Shown piece after piece: positions 1 through 7,318 of a stretch of DNA of 64,000 nt (positions within the stretch are counted from its first letter, which is position 1; each line of letters starts with the position of its first letter). The translations under genes were made by a program, and so were the position numbers. The stretch is taken from positions 2,532,001 through 2,596,000 of the forward strand of contig NZ_CP045298.1 of the NCBI RefSeq assembly GCF_009363115.1, in the 5' to 3' direction. This DNA is from Paenibacillus brasilensis. GTDB lineage: Bacteria > Bacillota > Bacilli > Paenibacillales > Paenibacillaceae. The notes beneath the pieces were generated by a model. That model did not search any database and was not told the DNA's origin. It saw nothing but the letters and a program-made list of their open reading frames with translations.

Positions 1-608
1 CAGGCAAGGTGAGCCTGACTTTATCCGGTCAAGAGGCTGAAATCACCCAAACTCATCGTTATCCATGGAACGCGGATTTGGGCTTTTCGATTCATGTAAC
101 AGAGCCGACCTCATTTACATGGGCGCTGCGCATTCCGGGCTGGTGCAAACAGGCAGAGGTGAAGGTGAATGGAAAGGCCGTATCATTAGACCATCTGGAA
201 AAAGGGTATGTTGAGCTTGAGCGTATCTGGAATGACGGTGATGTCGTTTCCTTGCATTTGGCCATGCCGGTTGAACGCATTCGGAGCAATCCGCTTGTTT
301 CCATGAACCAGCAGCAAATTGCTCTGCAACGTGGCCCCGTCGTATTTTGTCTGGAAGAAGTAGATAATGGGCCCAACCTGGCAGGGTTACGATTGCCGAA
401 GAACAGCCTCATTACGGAAGAGTTTAGCGAAAGCCTGCTGGGTGGCATTGTAAAGCTGACCGCAGAAGGTTATCGGGTGAAAAGCTCGACTGCATTATAT
501 AGCTCGGAGCCGCCTGAACTTGTTCCGCAGCAAATCACCGCTATTCCTTACTATGCCTGGTGCAACCGGGCCAAAGGGGAAATGCGCGTATGGGTTTATG
601 AATCATAA
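1..608 (+). CDS. GH127-family beta-L-arabinofuranosidase, C-terminal part (5' end outside window)
   Basis: The reading frame is open from the first bases (frame starting at base 3) to a TAA at 606-608, so this is the last ~200 residues of a larger enzyme. The text matches the C-terminal beta-sandwich part of DUF1680/GH127 proteins: an IPGWC stretch, an NG-containing strand, the DGDVV / MPVERI motif and the QRGPVVFCLEEVDN segment that follows it in this family. The catalytic barrel with its zinc-cysteine cluster is not in the window, so activity cannot be judged. Family role: removal of terminal beta-L-arabinofuranosyl residues from plant glycans, normally in the cytoplasm after uptake. It is followed after 27 bases by a GPH-type sugar symporter gene, a typical partner. 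A second, complete GH127 gene lies at 7319-9583. Confidence 0.85.
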   Translation, partial: GKVSLTLSGQEAEITQTHRYPWNADLGFSIHVTEPTSFTWALRIPGWCKQAEVKVNGKAVSLDHLEKGYVELERIWNDGDVVSLHLAMPVERIRSNPLVSMNQQQIALQRGPVVFCLEEVDNGPNLAGLRLPKNSLITEEFSESLLGGIVKLTAEGYRVKSSTALYSSEPPELVPQQITAIPYYAWCNRAKGEMRVWVYES

Positions 609-635
609 TTCATTCGCATGAGGAGAGAAGAGATC

Positions 636-1672
636 ATGAGCACGAGAATTGTGAGTACGGAACCACCTGAGAAAGCAGCCAGTACCGTTCCTTTTCATCG
701 TAAAATCAGCTATTCATTAACGGATACAGCGGGCAATCTTTTATACTGTGTCATTTCCAGTTATCTATTATATTTTTACACGGATGTATTTGGTCTTTCT
801 ATTGGGATTGCCGGGACACTGCTTTTTATCACCCGCTTTATCGACGCCATTGATGCCCCGATCTGGGGCATCCTGATTGACCGGACCAAATCAAAATATG
901 GGCAGAGCAGACCGTATTTTCTATGGCTATCTATCCCGTTTGCTGTGTTCATGGTGCTTACGTTTACAACACCCAACTGGAGTGAGTCTGGAAAAATTGC
1001 ATACGCTGCCAAAACTGGCCCTGGATGCTTGTTGTAGCTGCTAACTTGTGTTATTGGATTGGGTTGAACATCCGTTCATCCACGCTCATCTTTTATCTGC
1101 AATACAATCTGGACAGCAAGGACTTGGTTCCTTTAATCAATGGACTGACCTCTATACAATTAATCTCGATGGTTCTAATTCCGATGTTCGCCAGAAAATT
1201 AAGTAAAAATTCGATCATGATTATCGGATTGATACTGGCTGCACTGGGGCAGGTTGTGATTTTAATGGGAAGCGCCAACTTAACCCTCATTATTGCCGGT
1301 TGGATTATTGGTGCGTTAGGTTCAGGCTTCGCATGTTCGATGCCATTTGCAATGCTGTCAGATACAGTGGATTATGGGGAATGGAAAAATGGAATTCGGG
1401 CAAGTGGGTTCCTGACCTCGATTGGCAGCGCATTTTGTATTAAAGCAGGTAGTGGAATTGGTGGATTATTGCCTGCATGGGTTATGGGTAGCACAGGCTA
1501 TATCGCCGGAAAGGTCCAAACGCCTGCTGCATTGTCCGGCATTCAGTTTAGCTTTATCTGGCTACCGTTTATCATCTTCCTGATCGGCATCATTCCTATG
1601 TTCTTTTATAAAAAATTCGAAAAGAATGAAGCCTCCATTCAACAAGATTTAATTGCAAGGGGATCTAATTAA
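636..1672 (+). pseudogene. GPH-family sugar:cation symporter, broken by internal deletion and frame change
   Basis: Two adjacent frames together make one defective glycoside-pentoside-hexuronide symporter. The first part (ATG at 636, with GGAGAG 8 bases upstream, to a stop at 1035-1037) has the N-terminal family signature: TDTAGNLLY, the YFYTDVFGLS helix and the FIDAIDAPIWGILIDRTKSKYG loop. It then runs out after GKIAYA. The second part, in another frame from about 1010, resumes at a PWMLVVAAN motif that normally begins the second half of the protein, and continues through SDTVDYGEWKNG to a normal C-terminus. About 350 residues are present against a usual ~450-460, so roughly 100 residues covering central membrane segments are gone and the junction near 1000-1013 is out of frame. 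The protein is very unlikely to work. It was probably the uptake partner of the preceding GH127 gene. Confidence 0.85.
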
Positions 1673-1725
1673 TTCATATAACAGAATATTAATGATATTA
1701 AGAAATATTGTATTCCTGCCCGAAG

Positions 1726-1760
1726 GCCTGTTCACTAAGTTGAGCAGGTTATTGTTTTTT
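1726..1760 (+). terminator. Rho-independent terminator after the symporter pseudogene
   Basis: A GCCTGTTCA arm pairs imperfectly with TTGAGCAGG (one G-U pair) and is followed by TTATTGTTTTTT. Confidence 0.6.
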
Positions 1761-1784
1761 CTATTCAAAATGTGAGTAAAACTA

Positions 1785-1813
1785 TTGACAGGATTTTCTT
1801 TTGGAGTGATACT
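1785..1813 (+). promoter_or_regulatory. Candidate sigma-A promoter for the MATE gene
   Basis: TTGACA at 1785-1790, a 17-base spacer, and GATACT at 1808-1813. The leader of about 120 bases to the MATE start contains a small CTAGG-CACA-CCTAG hairpin near 1850 and a CTTC-TGGT-GAAG hairpin followed by seven T residues near 1900. That could be a weak attenuator, but the stems are short. Confidence 0.5.
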
Positions 1814-1943
1814 TTCTATGTAGAGAAAAGTGTACGGAATCAAGAACTAGGCACACCTAGCCTTGCAACTATATACATTTTTTCGCAATGAAAGCTCTTC
1901 TGGTGAAGGGTTTTTTTCAATTTGATAAAAAGAATGTGATGAT

Positions 1944-3335
1944 ATGAGCCAATTGAGTGTAAGAATGAGAACGCATGGCTTTCTAAATAAGCATTTTACG
2001 GGAGAGTCTATTGATTATCGACAGATTATTGCTCTGTTTATCCCGCTTCTGATTGATCAGGCCTTTATTGTGGGGCTTAATTTGGTGAATACTGCCATGA
2101 TTAGCTCGTCAGGGATGGCGGCGGTCAGTGCGGTAAATATGATTGATTCCCTGAATATTTTTCTGATTAATGTGTTTGTCGCGGTGTCCACCGGGGGAAC
2201 GGTTGTCGTTGCGCAGTATAGGGGGAGCGGCAACGACCTCATGGTCTCCAAGGCCGCATCCGGCACCATTTCCTCCGTTTCCTTGCTGGCCTTATGTATC
2301 AGTTTGTTTATGATTGCGTTGTACAATCCAATTTTAAGTGTTCTGTTCGGCTCTGCCTCGCCGGATGTATTGGCCAACGGTAAGGTATATCTGCTGGGAA
2401 GCTGTGTATCTTTCGTTGGAATTGGGGTGGTTGAGGCGGTATGTGGAGCACTCAGGGGAATAGGGAAGACGCGAGCGTCTTTGGCGCTTTCTCTCATTAT
2501 GAACCTTTCGTATGTGGTCTTAAATGTAGTATTTATCAATCTGTTGCACATGGGTGTGCTGGGCATGACGATTGCGGTGAACGTGTCCAGATATGCGGCA
2601 GCCGTCTGTGCGTTGATTTATTTGGTCAGAGTAGATGACGACTTGCGAGTTCAGCTTAGAGATATGCTTTATTTTAATCTAGCCATGCTCAAAAAAATTC
2701 TGTTTATCGGACTTCCGTTCGCAGCGGAACAGATGTTTTTCAATGGGGGTAAAATCTTAACCCAGATTTTCATTGTAAATCTGGGGACGTATGCCCTGGC
2801 GACGAACGCCATTTGCTCATCACTGGCCAACGTATTCCAAATCCCTTCGAATGCCCTGGCGCTTACCATTGTGACAGTGGTCGGGCAATGCATGGGTCGT
2901 CGTAATGTTGCGGATGCCCGCAAGTTTACCAAATCGTTTATTTGGCTGTCGTCTTGTTCTTTTATTGTCATGGGGCTCATTCTGATGCCTTTGTTTAAGC
3001 CGATGGTGGGGCTGTTTCATCCGCCTGCTGAAATCGTAGATGACATTTTCACCGTCATGCTGATTAATACATTGGCCCAAATCCCGCTGTGGTCCATCGC
3101 CTTTATTACCCCCTCTGCGCTTAGAGCAGCAGGTGATTCGAAGTTTACGTCCATCACCTCGATGCTGTCCATGTGGTTGTGCCGGGTGGTGCTTGGGTAT
3201 ATGCTGGGGATCGTCTTCAATTTGGGGATTGTCGGCGTTTGGCTGGCAATGGATATTGAATGGGGCGTGCGGGGGCTCGTGTTCCTGTGGCGCTTCCGAG
3301 GGAACAAATGGGTTCAACATCGTCTGATCGACTGA
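1944..3335 (+). CDS. MATE family efflux transporter
   Basis: A 463-residue, very hydrophobic protein with about 12 predicted membrane segments, the normal size for MATE exporters, which use a Na+ or H+ gradient to expel drugs or metabolites. Family marks are the N-terminal IPLLIDQAFIVGLNLVNTAM segment with a VNMIDSLN loop, and the pseudo-repeat in the second half beginning IGLPFAAEQMFFNGG. The ATG at 1944 has only a weak purine-rich upstream region; no better start was seen. It is monocistronic, with its own candidate promoter upstream and a strong terminator at 3341-3397. The substrate cannot be read from sequence. Confidence 0.9.
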   Translation: MSQLSVRMRTHGFLNKHFTGESIDYRQIIALFIPLLIDQAFIVGLNLVNTAMISSSGMAAVSAVNMIDSLNIFLINVFVAVSTGGTVVVAQYRGSGNDLMVSKAASGTISSVSLLALCISLFMIALYNPILSVLFGSASPDVLANGKVYLLGSCVSFVGIGVVEAVCGALRGIGKTRASLALSLIMNLSYVVLNVVFINLLHMGVLGMTIAVNVSRYAAAVCALIYLVRVDDDLRVQLRDMLYFNLAMLKKILFIGLPFAAEQMFFNGGKILTQIFIVNLGTYALATNAICSSLANVFQIPSNALALTIVTVVGQCMGRRNVADARKFTKSFIWLSSCSFIVMGLILMPLFKPMVGLFHPPAEIVDDIFTVMLINTLAQIPLWSIAFITPSALRAAGDSKFTSITSMLSMWLCRVVLGYMLGIVFNLGIVGVWLAMDIEWGVRGLVFLWRFRGNKWVQHRLID

Positions 3336-3340
3336 ATAGG

Positions 3341-3397
3341 TCCACTACTATAAAATTGACCTCGGGATGAGGTGTTTTATAATAGTGGATTTTTTTC
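3341..3397 (+). terminator. Strong Rho-independent terminator after the MATE gene
   Basis: TCCACTA-TATAAAA pairs with TTTTATA-TAGTGGA across a GC-rich loop, followed by a run of seven T residues. Confidence 0.85.
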
Positions 3398-3474
3398 TGA
3401 AATGAGTTTGACAAAGAGATGATGTCAATGGTTAAATTTAACTGGAATTTAAATTGACATCAGGAGTGTATCAT

Positions 3475-4575
3475 TTGGAGGAACAGGATTTAACGAAAAA
3501 TCAATCTACAGTCGTTCCGGGAGAGTACGCGACTCATAGCTATCGTCGACCAGAACCGGATAAGATGGCAGTATTATCGGGAACATATGGAGCCTCTATC
3601 TTTTTCAGAAGATGGGCTGCCTGGATAATTGACTTTATCCTTATCGTTTTCGGATATGAAGGACTGGTTTTTTTTGTGGTAAAAAAGGTAGCTGCTGCGG
3701 AAACCCCAAATATGGGCATGGTATTGGGTATCTTCCTGATCGGTTCCTTCTGCTATTATTTTTTGCTGGAAGGACTCACAGGCTATACGCTGGGCAAGTT
3801 TGTACTTCGTATTCAAGTTGTGAATGGAGAAGGTAGATCGCCGGGTCTGGTTAAATCGTTGATCCGCACCCTCATACAGCTGGTAGATACGAATCCGCTT
3901 TTTTTCTTGGGTTTGCCTGCCGGTGTATGTGTGCTGGCGACACCCAAAAAACAGCGGCTTGGCGATATGGCTGCGAATACATATGTGGTTAAGGTGCGGG
4001 ATTTGAGAGCAGTGAACAGACAGAAAACAGGTATTTTCACAGGGGCAATCATCCTGATGACGATCATTTCGGTTATCTATGCTGCATTCTTTATTTCTTC
4101 GCTCATTACACAAATCGTGAAGCCCGAGGTATTTGTCAGTAAGGATAATCAGTTTGCGGTTACAGCCCCGTTGAGCTGGTCACGAGATGATACGATTAAT
4201 GAGGACGCAGATATTTCCATTAAAAATGAATTTTCAGAAAGATACTTGATCGTATTGTCTGAACCGAAAAGCGATTTTGACAGCAGTATGACTCTTCAAG
4301 AGTATAAACAGATTATTCAAGATCATATAGAATCGGAGCTTACCAACCCGGAATCGGGAAGGGCTTCCGACATCGTGGTGAATGGATATCCTGCCATCGA
4401 ATTTACCCTCAAAGGAGAAGTGGAAGACACTCCAATTATGTATAACGTGACCACGATTGAAACACCTTCACACTATCATCAAGTGCTTGCTTGGACGTAC
4501 GCTTCCCGATACGGTCGAGCCCAGCAAGAGCTGCGGAAGATTAGAGACAGCTTCCGGGAAATGAATATGCTATGA
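3475..4575 (+). CDS. RDD family membrane protein
   Basis: An open frame begins upstream at a TTG at 3454, but the TTG at 3475 is preferred because AGGAG at 3462-3466 lies 8 bases before it. The product is about 366 residues. An RDD domain occupies roughly residues 35-180: an FRRWAAWIIDF opening with the conserved Arg-Asp, a G-TLGK-VLRIQVV loop, and a QRLGDMAANTYVV end. A further membrane helix follows, then a soluble C-terminal domain of about 150 residues (PLSWSRDD... to the end) resembling the stress-type lipoprotein domains that sit outside the membrane. RDD proteins are widespread and mostly uncharacterised; some have been linked to ion or proton exchange. No operon partner is evident. 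Confidence 0.75.
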   Translation: MEEQDLTKNQSTVVPGEYATHSYRRPEPDKMAVLSGTYGASIFFRRWAAWIIDFILIVFGYEGLVFFVVKKVAAAETPNMGMVLGIFLIGSFCYYFLLEGLTGYTLGKFVLRIQVVNGEGRSPGLVKSLIRTLIQLVDTNPLFFLGLPAGVCVLATPKKQRLGDMAANTYVVKVRDLRAVNRQKTGIFTGAIILMTIISVIYAAFFISSLITQIVKPEVFVSKDNQFAVTAPLSWSRDDTINEDADISIKNEFSERYLIVLSEPKSDFDSSMTLQEYKQIIQDHIESELTNPESGRASDIVVNGYPAIEFTLKGEVEDTPIMYNVTTIETPSHYHQVLAWTYASRYGRAQQELRKIRDSFREMNML

Positions 4576-4632
4576 AGTGAACATGAAGCAGCAACTATAG
4601 ATATCGATACTAGGTTATACAGGCGGTAAGCG

Positions 4633-4666
4633 GAAAAAGCAGACAGCTCAAAAGGAGCGTCTGCTT
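4633..4666 (-). terminator. Terminator downstream of the CMD-family gene
   Basis: Inverted repeat AAGCAGAC / GTCTGCTT with an inner GCTC / GAGC pairing. Read on the minus strand it is followed by five T residues, just after the minus-strand gene that stops at 4673. It may also separate the convergent RDD gene. Confidence 0.7.
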
Positions 4667-4672
4667 AACGGG

Positions 4673-5068
4673 TTATTCCGACTTGAGTCTTCTTTCTTCA
4701 AATACTTCTGCTGCGACGGTAAGTATCGTGTTTAAACCTGCTGGAAAACCCGCGTAGATGATCATTTGCATCATGCATTCGACGATCTCATCCTCGCTCC
4801 ACCCTACATTTAACGCGCCGTTTATGTAAAATTTCAGCTGCTGCGTATTTCCCATGGCTGTAAGGCCAGCCACGGTGGCAAGAAGACGTGATTTCAAATC
4901 CAGGCCAGGGCGGGAAAAAATTTGCCCATAGTTAAATTCAACGGCCAATCTTCCCAGATCCGGCGCTACGGAATCCTGGAAGCTGTCTACGATGGCCTTG
5001 TAATTTTCGCCATCGATTTTGGACAAGACCTCCATTCCTTTTTTGTAGTTTTCATCAACAAATGTCAT
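4673..5068 (-). CDS. Carboxymuconolactone decarboxylase family protein
   Basis: A 131-residue all-helical protein of the CMD/AhpD-like fold. The conserved core is LKSRLLATVAGLTAMG followed by LKFYINGALNVGWSEDEIVECMMQMIIYAGFPA, which matches the family pattern of a helix pair with Glu and Tyr near the active site. The AhpD-type Cys-x-x-Cys pair is missing, so a peroxidase role is unlikely and a lactone or small-molecule role is possible. It begins 19 bases after the upstream MFS exporter, so the two are probably one transcript facing away from an XRE regulator. That arrangement suggests a small detoxification unit. The substrate is unknown. Confidence 0.85.
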   Translation of the reverse strand: MTFVDENYKKGMEVLSKIDGENYKAIVDSFQDSVAPDLGRLAVEFNYGQIFSRPGLDLKSRLLATVAGLTAMGNTQQLKFYINGALNVGWSEDEIVECMMQMIIYAGFPAGLNTILTVAAEVFEERRLKSE

Positions 5069-5087
5069 GATAGTTCCATCCCTTTCT

Positions 5088-6287
5088 TTATGAACTTATC
5101 GTTTGCGGTTGTTCCCGCCATTTTTTGTTTCCCAGAGCAGTGCTCAATCCGACCGAAATCATAACCATGCCGCAAATGCACACACCCATCCAGTGCCAAC
5201 GGCTCCAAGCCCATACCCCCAAATAGGATCCTAATGCTCCCCCCAGGAAGGTGCAAACCATATAGAGCCCGTTCAATCGGCTTCGCGCGGAAGCGGAGAG
5301 GTTGAAGATGTTGGCCTGACAGGCTACCTGGTTTGCCTGTGTACCGACTGTCAACAAAAATGCGGCCAAGATCAAAGCTGGTAGCCAGTGTCCCGCTGGC
5401 GCGGCGATCAGGAAGGAGATCAGAGCCACAAGCATACACATTTTGTTGGCGAAAGAGGCCCCCTTCTTATCGATGATCCTTCCGATTAAGGGTGTAGCGA
5501 TCGCACCGCCGATTCCTACTAGACCGACCAGACCGACGACAGCGCTGCTATAAGAGTGAGGGGGCGCTTGCAGCATAAATCCTATTGTCGTAAAAAAAAC
5601 GCTAAAGGATCCAAAAACCATCCCCTGACTTAAACAAGCACGCCGAAGCACACCTTCTTTAATAAATAGAGGTCCCAGGGAAAGAAGAAGCCCGCGATAA
5701 GGCAACGAGGTCGTTCCTTTGCTTACTGGAAAGCGAAGTTGAATCAGTAAGGCGAGCAGAAGAGTGCATCCGAACGAAATCCAGTACATGCTTCTCCATC
5801 CCCAGAAGCTATCTACCAGGCCACTGACAAATCTGGCTCCTAGTATGCCGCAGACCAATCCGATGGCTACCGTCCCTAGCACTTTTCCGCGATTACGTTC
5901 ATCCGCCATTCCTGCGGCCAAAGGAACGATAATTTGTGGAATCACCGTGGTAAAGCCAAGACAGAAATTACTGACAATCAACCATGTAATTGAACCGGAG
6001 AGGGCCGCTGACACCAGTGACAGGCTTGTCACACCTAACAAGGCAAGAATCAATCGACGTCTTTCAAAAATGTCTCCCAGCGGTACGAGTATAAGGTTCC
6101 CTAGGGCATAACCAACCTGGGTGAGTGTCGTCACGATCGCCACCTCGGCTTCAGTCGCCCCGAATGTTCCGGTTATATCGACCAGAAGGGTCTGGTTCAA
6201 ATAGACGTTCGCTACGGCAAATCCGCAGGCTGCCGCCATGAGCGCAATTAGACCTCTGGTAAGCCCGGGTCTGACGTTACTTTTCAA
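5088..6287 (-). CDS. MFS transporter (drug-efflux-like, 12 membrane segments)
   Basis: A 399-residue major facilitator protein. It starts at a TTG preceded by AAAGGAG 8 bases upstream. The N-terminal half holds the motif-A-like loop between helices 2 and 3 (LVPLGDIFERRRLI), and helices 1-4 read like DHA1-type exporters (ACGFAVANVYLNQTLL, VAIVTTLTQVGYALGNL). It is the first gene of a two-gene unit with the CMD-family protein and is divergent from the XRE regulator at 6410. The shared upstream region carries a 9-base inverted repeat (6343-6375) that is a good operator candidate. Substrate unknown. Confidence 0.85.
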   Translation of the reverse strand: MKSNVRPGLTRGLIALMAAACGFAVANVYLNQTLLVDITGTFGATEAEVAIVTTLTQVGYALGNLILVPLGDIFERRRLILALLGVTSLSLVSAALSGSITWLIVSNFCLGFTTVIPQIIVPLAAGMADERNRGKVLGTVAIGLVCGILGARFVSGLVDSFWGWRSMYWISFGCTLLLALLIQLRFPVSKGTTSLPYRGLLLSLGPLFIKEGVLRRACLSQGMVFGSFSVFFTTIGFMLQAPPHSYSSAVVGLVGLVGIGGAIATPLIGRIIDKKGASFANKMCMLVALISFLIAAPAGHWLPALILAAFLLTVGTQANQVACQANIFNLSASARSRLNGLYMVCTFLGGALGSYLGVWAWSRWHWMGVCICGMVMISVGLSTALGNKKWREQPQTISS

Positions 6288-6342
6288 AACAACAACTCCT
6301 TTACTTCAAATCGGCTACAGTTGTAAGATTAATACAGATACC

Positions 6343-6375
6343 ATACTATGAATAGAATCGTGCTTATCATAGTAT
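6343..6375. promoter_or_regulatory. Inverted repeat in the MFS/XRE divergent promoter region
   Basis: ATACTATGA at 6343-6351 and its exact complement TCATAGTAT at 6367-6375 are separated by 15 bases, so the arm centres are 24 bases apart. It is the only strong dyad in the 122-base gap between the divergent starts and is therefore the likely binding site of the XRE regulator. This is an inference from position and symmetry. Confidence 0.55.
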
Positions 6376-6409
6376 TAAAAATAATGGTTTTAAACGAAAG
6401 GAAGTTGAC

Positions 6410-7246
6410 ATGAGCGATCAGGAAGAGAAACGCAAGGAGTTAGGGAAGTTTTTAAAATCGAGGCGTTCCAAACTTACTCCCGAACTATTCGGATTGCCCG
6501 TAGGGGCTAGACGGAAAGTCAAAGGCCTGCGCAGAGAAGAGTTGGCGCAGATTGCAGGTATCGGTCTTACCTGGTATACATGGCTGGAGCAAGGGAAAAA
6601 TATACAAGCTTCTACCCAGGTGCTTGAACGTCTCGTAACGGTCATGCAGCTTAATACCGAAGAAAGGAACCATTTGTACAAGCTGGCTCTCGGGCAGCTA
6701 CCGGTAGAACAAACGGCTTCAATCGAGGCAAGCCTTATTCCGATCGTGCAAAACTTCATAAATGAATATGAAAGATGTCCGGCTTATGTGACGGATCAGC
6801 GGTGGGATATATTGCTTTGGAATAAAGCGGGCGAGCGAGTGTTTGGTGATTTTGGAAAGATGGATAAAAAAGAGCGAAACGCGATTTGGCGATGTTTTGC
6901 TTCGCCCGCTTACCGGAACCTAATCGGGGATTGGGAAAGCCATGCAAAACGGCTTTTGGCGCAATTCCGGTTAACCAGCACTCCTTATGTAGGGGAAGGC
7001 TGGTTTAAGGATCTGGTCGCTGAGTTAATGGAGATCAGTCTTGATTTCAGACAATGGTGGCCGCGCTATGATATTTTGGGTACGCCAACCGGTAAGAAAA
7101 AGATCAATCATCCGCGCGTTGGAACCTTGGTTATGGAACATATCACTTTCCGAGTTTACGATGCCCCCGAACTGAGGCTAACCGTTTATCGCCCTCTGGA
7201 AGAGAATGATACGGTGCAGAAAATGATCCATTTACTGAACGATTAG
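6410..7246 (+). CDS. XRE-family transcriptional regulator with MmyB-like ligand-binding domain
   Basis: A 278-residue regulator. Residues ~10-75 form a helix-turn-helix: ELGKFLKSRRSKL at the start, then KGLRREELAQIAGIGLTWYTWLEQGKN, the classic MmyB/XRE text. The rest (from about residue 105) is the MmyB-like ligand-binding domain with RWDILLWNKAGERVFGDF and the C-terminal PRVGTLVMEHITF / LTVYRPL strands. AAGGAAG lies upstream of the ATG. It faces the MFS-CMD pair, so it probably controls that pair and itself through the inverted repeat at 6343-6375. The ligand is unknown; relatives are often repressors released by small aromatic or lipid-like ligands. Confidence 0.9.
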   Translation: MSDQEEKRKELGKFLKSRRSKLTPELFGLPVGARRKVKGLRREELAQIAGIGLTWYTWLEQGKNIQASTQVLERLVTVMQLNTEERNHLYKLALGQLPVEQTASIEASLIPIVQNFINEYERCPAYVTDQRWDILLWNKAGERVFGDFGKMDKKERNAIWRCFASPAYRNLIGDWESHAKRLLAQFRLTSTPYVGEGWFKDLVAELMEISLDFRQWWPRYDILGTPTGKKKINHPRVGTLVMEHITFRVYDAPELRLTVYRPLEENDTVQKMIHLLND

Positions 7247-7282
7247 GAGGCTGCCGGGATTGCCGGCAGCCTCAATGTTTTA
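7247..7282 (+). terminator. Rho-independent terminator after the XRE regulator
   Basis: An 11-bp perfect stem (GAGGCTGCCGG with its complement, loop 7258-7262) begins directly after the stop codon and is followed by AATGTTTT. It also insulates the convergent GH127 gene. Confidence 0.8.
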
Positions 7283-7318
7283 AGCGTCAGGTACAGCACG
7301 ATAATCTCAGCGTTTATT

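Noticed and set aside
1820..1930. Leader of the MATE gene considered as a drug-responsive attenuator
   Set aside because: Stems are only 4-5 bp and no leader peptide with a ribosome site was found; too weak to call.
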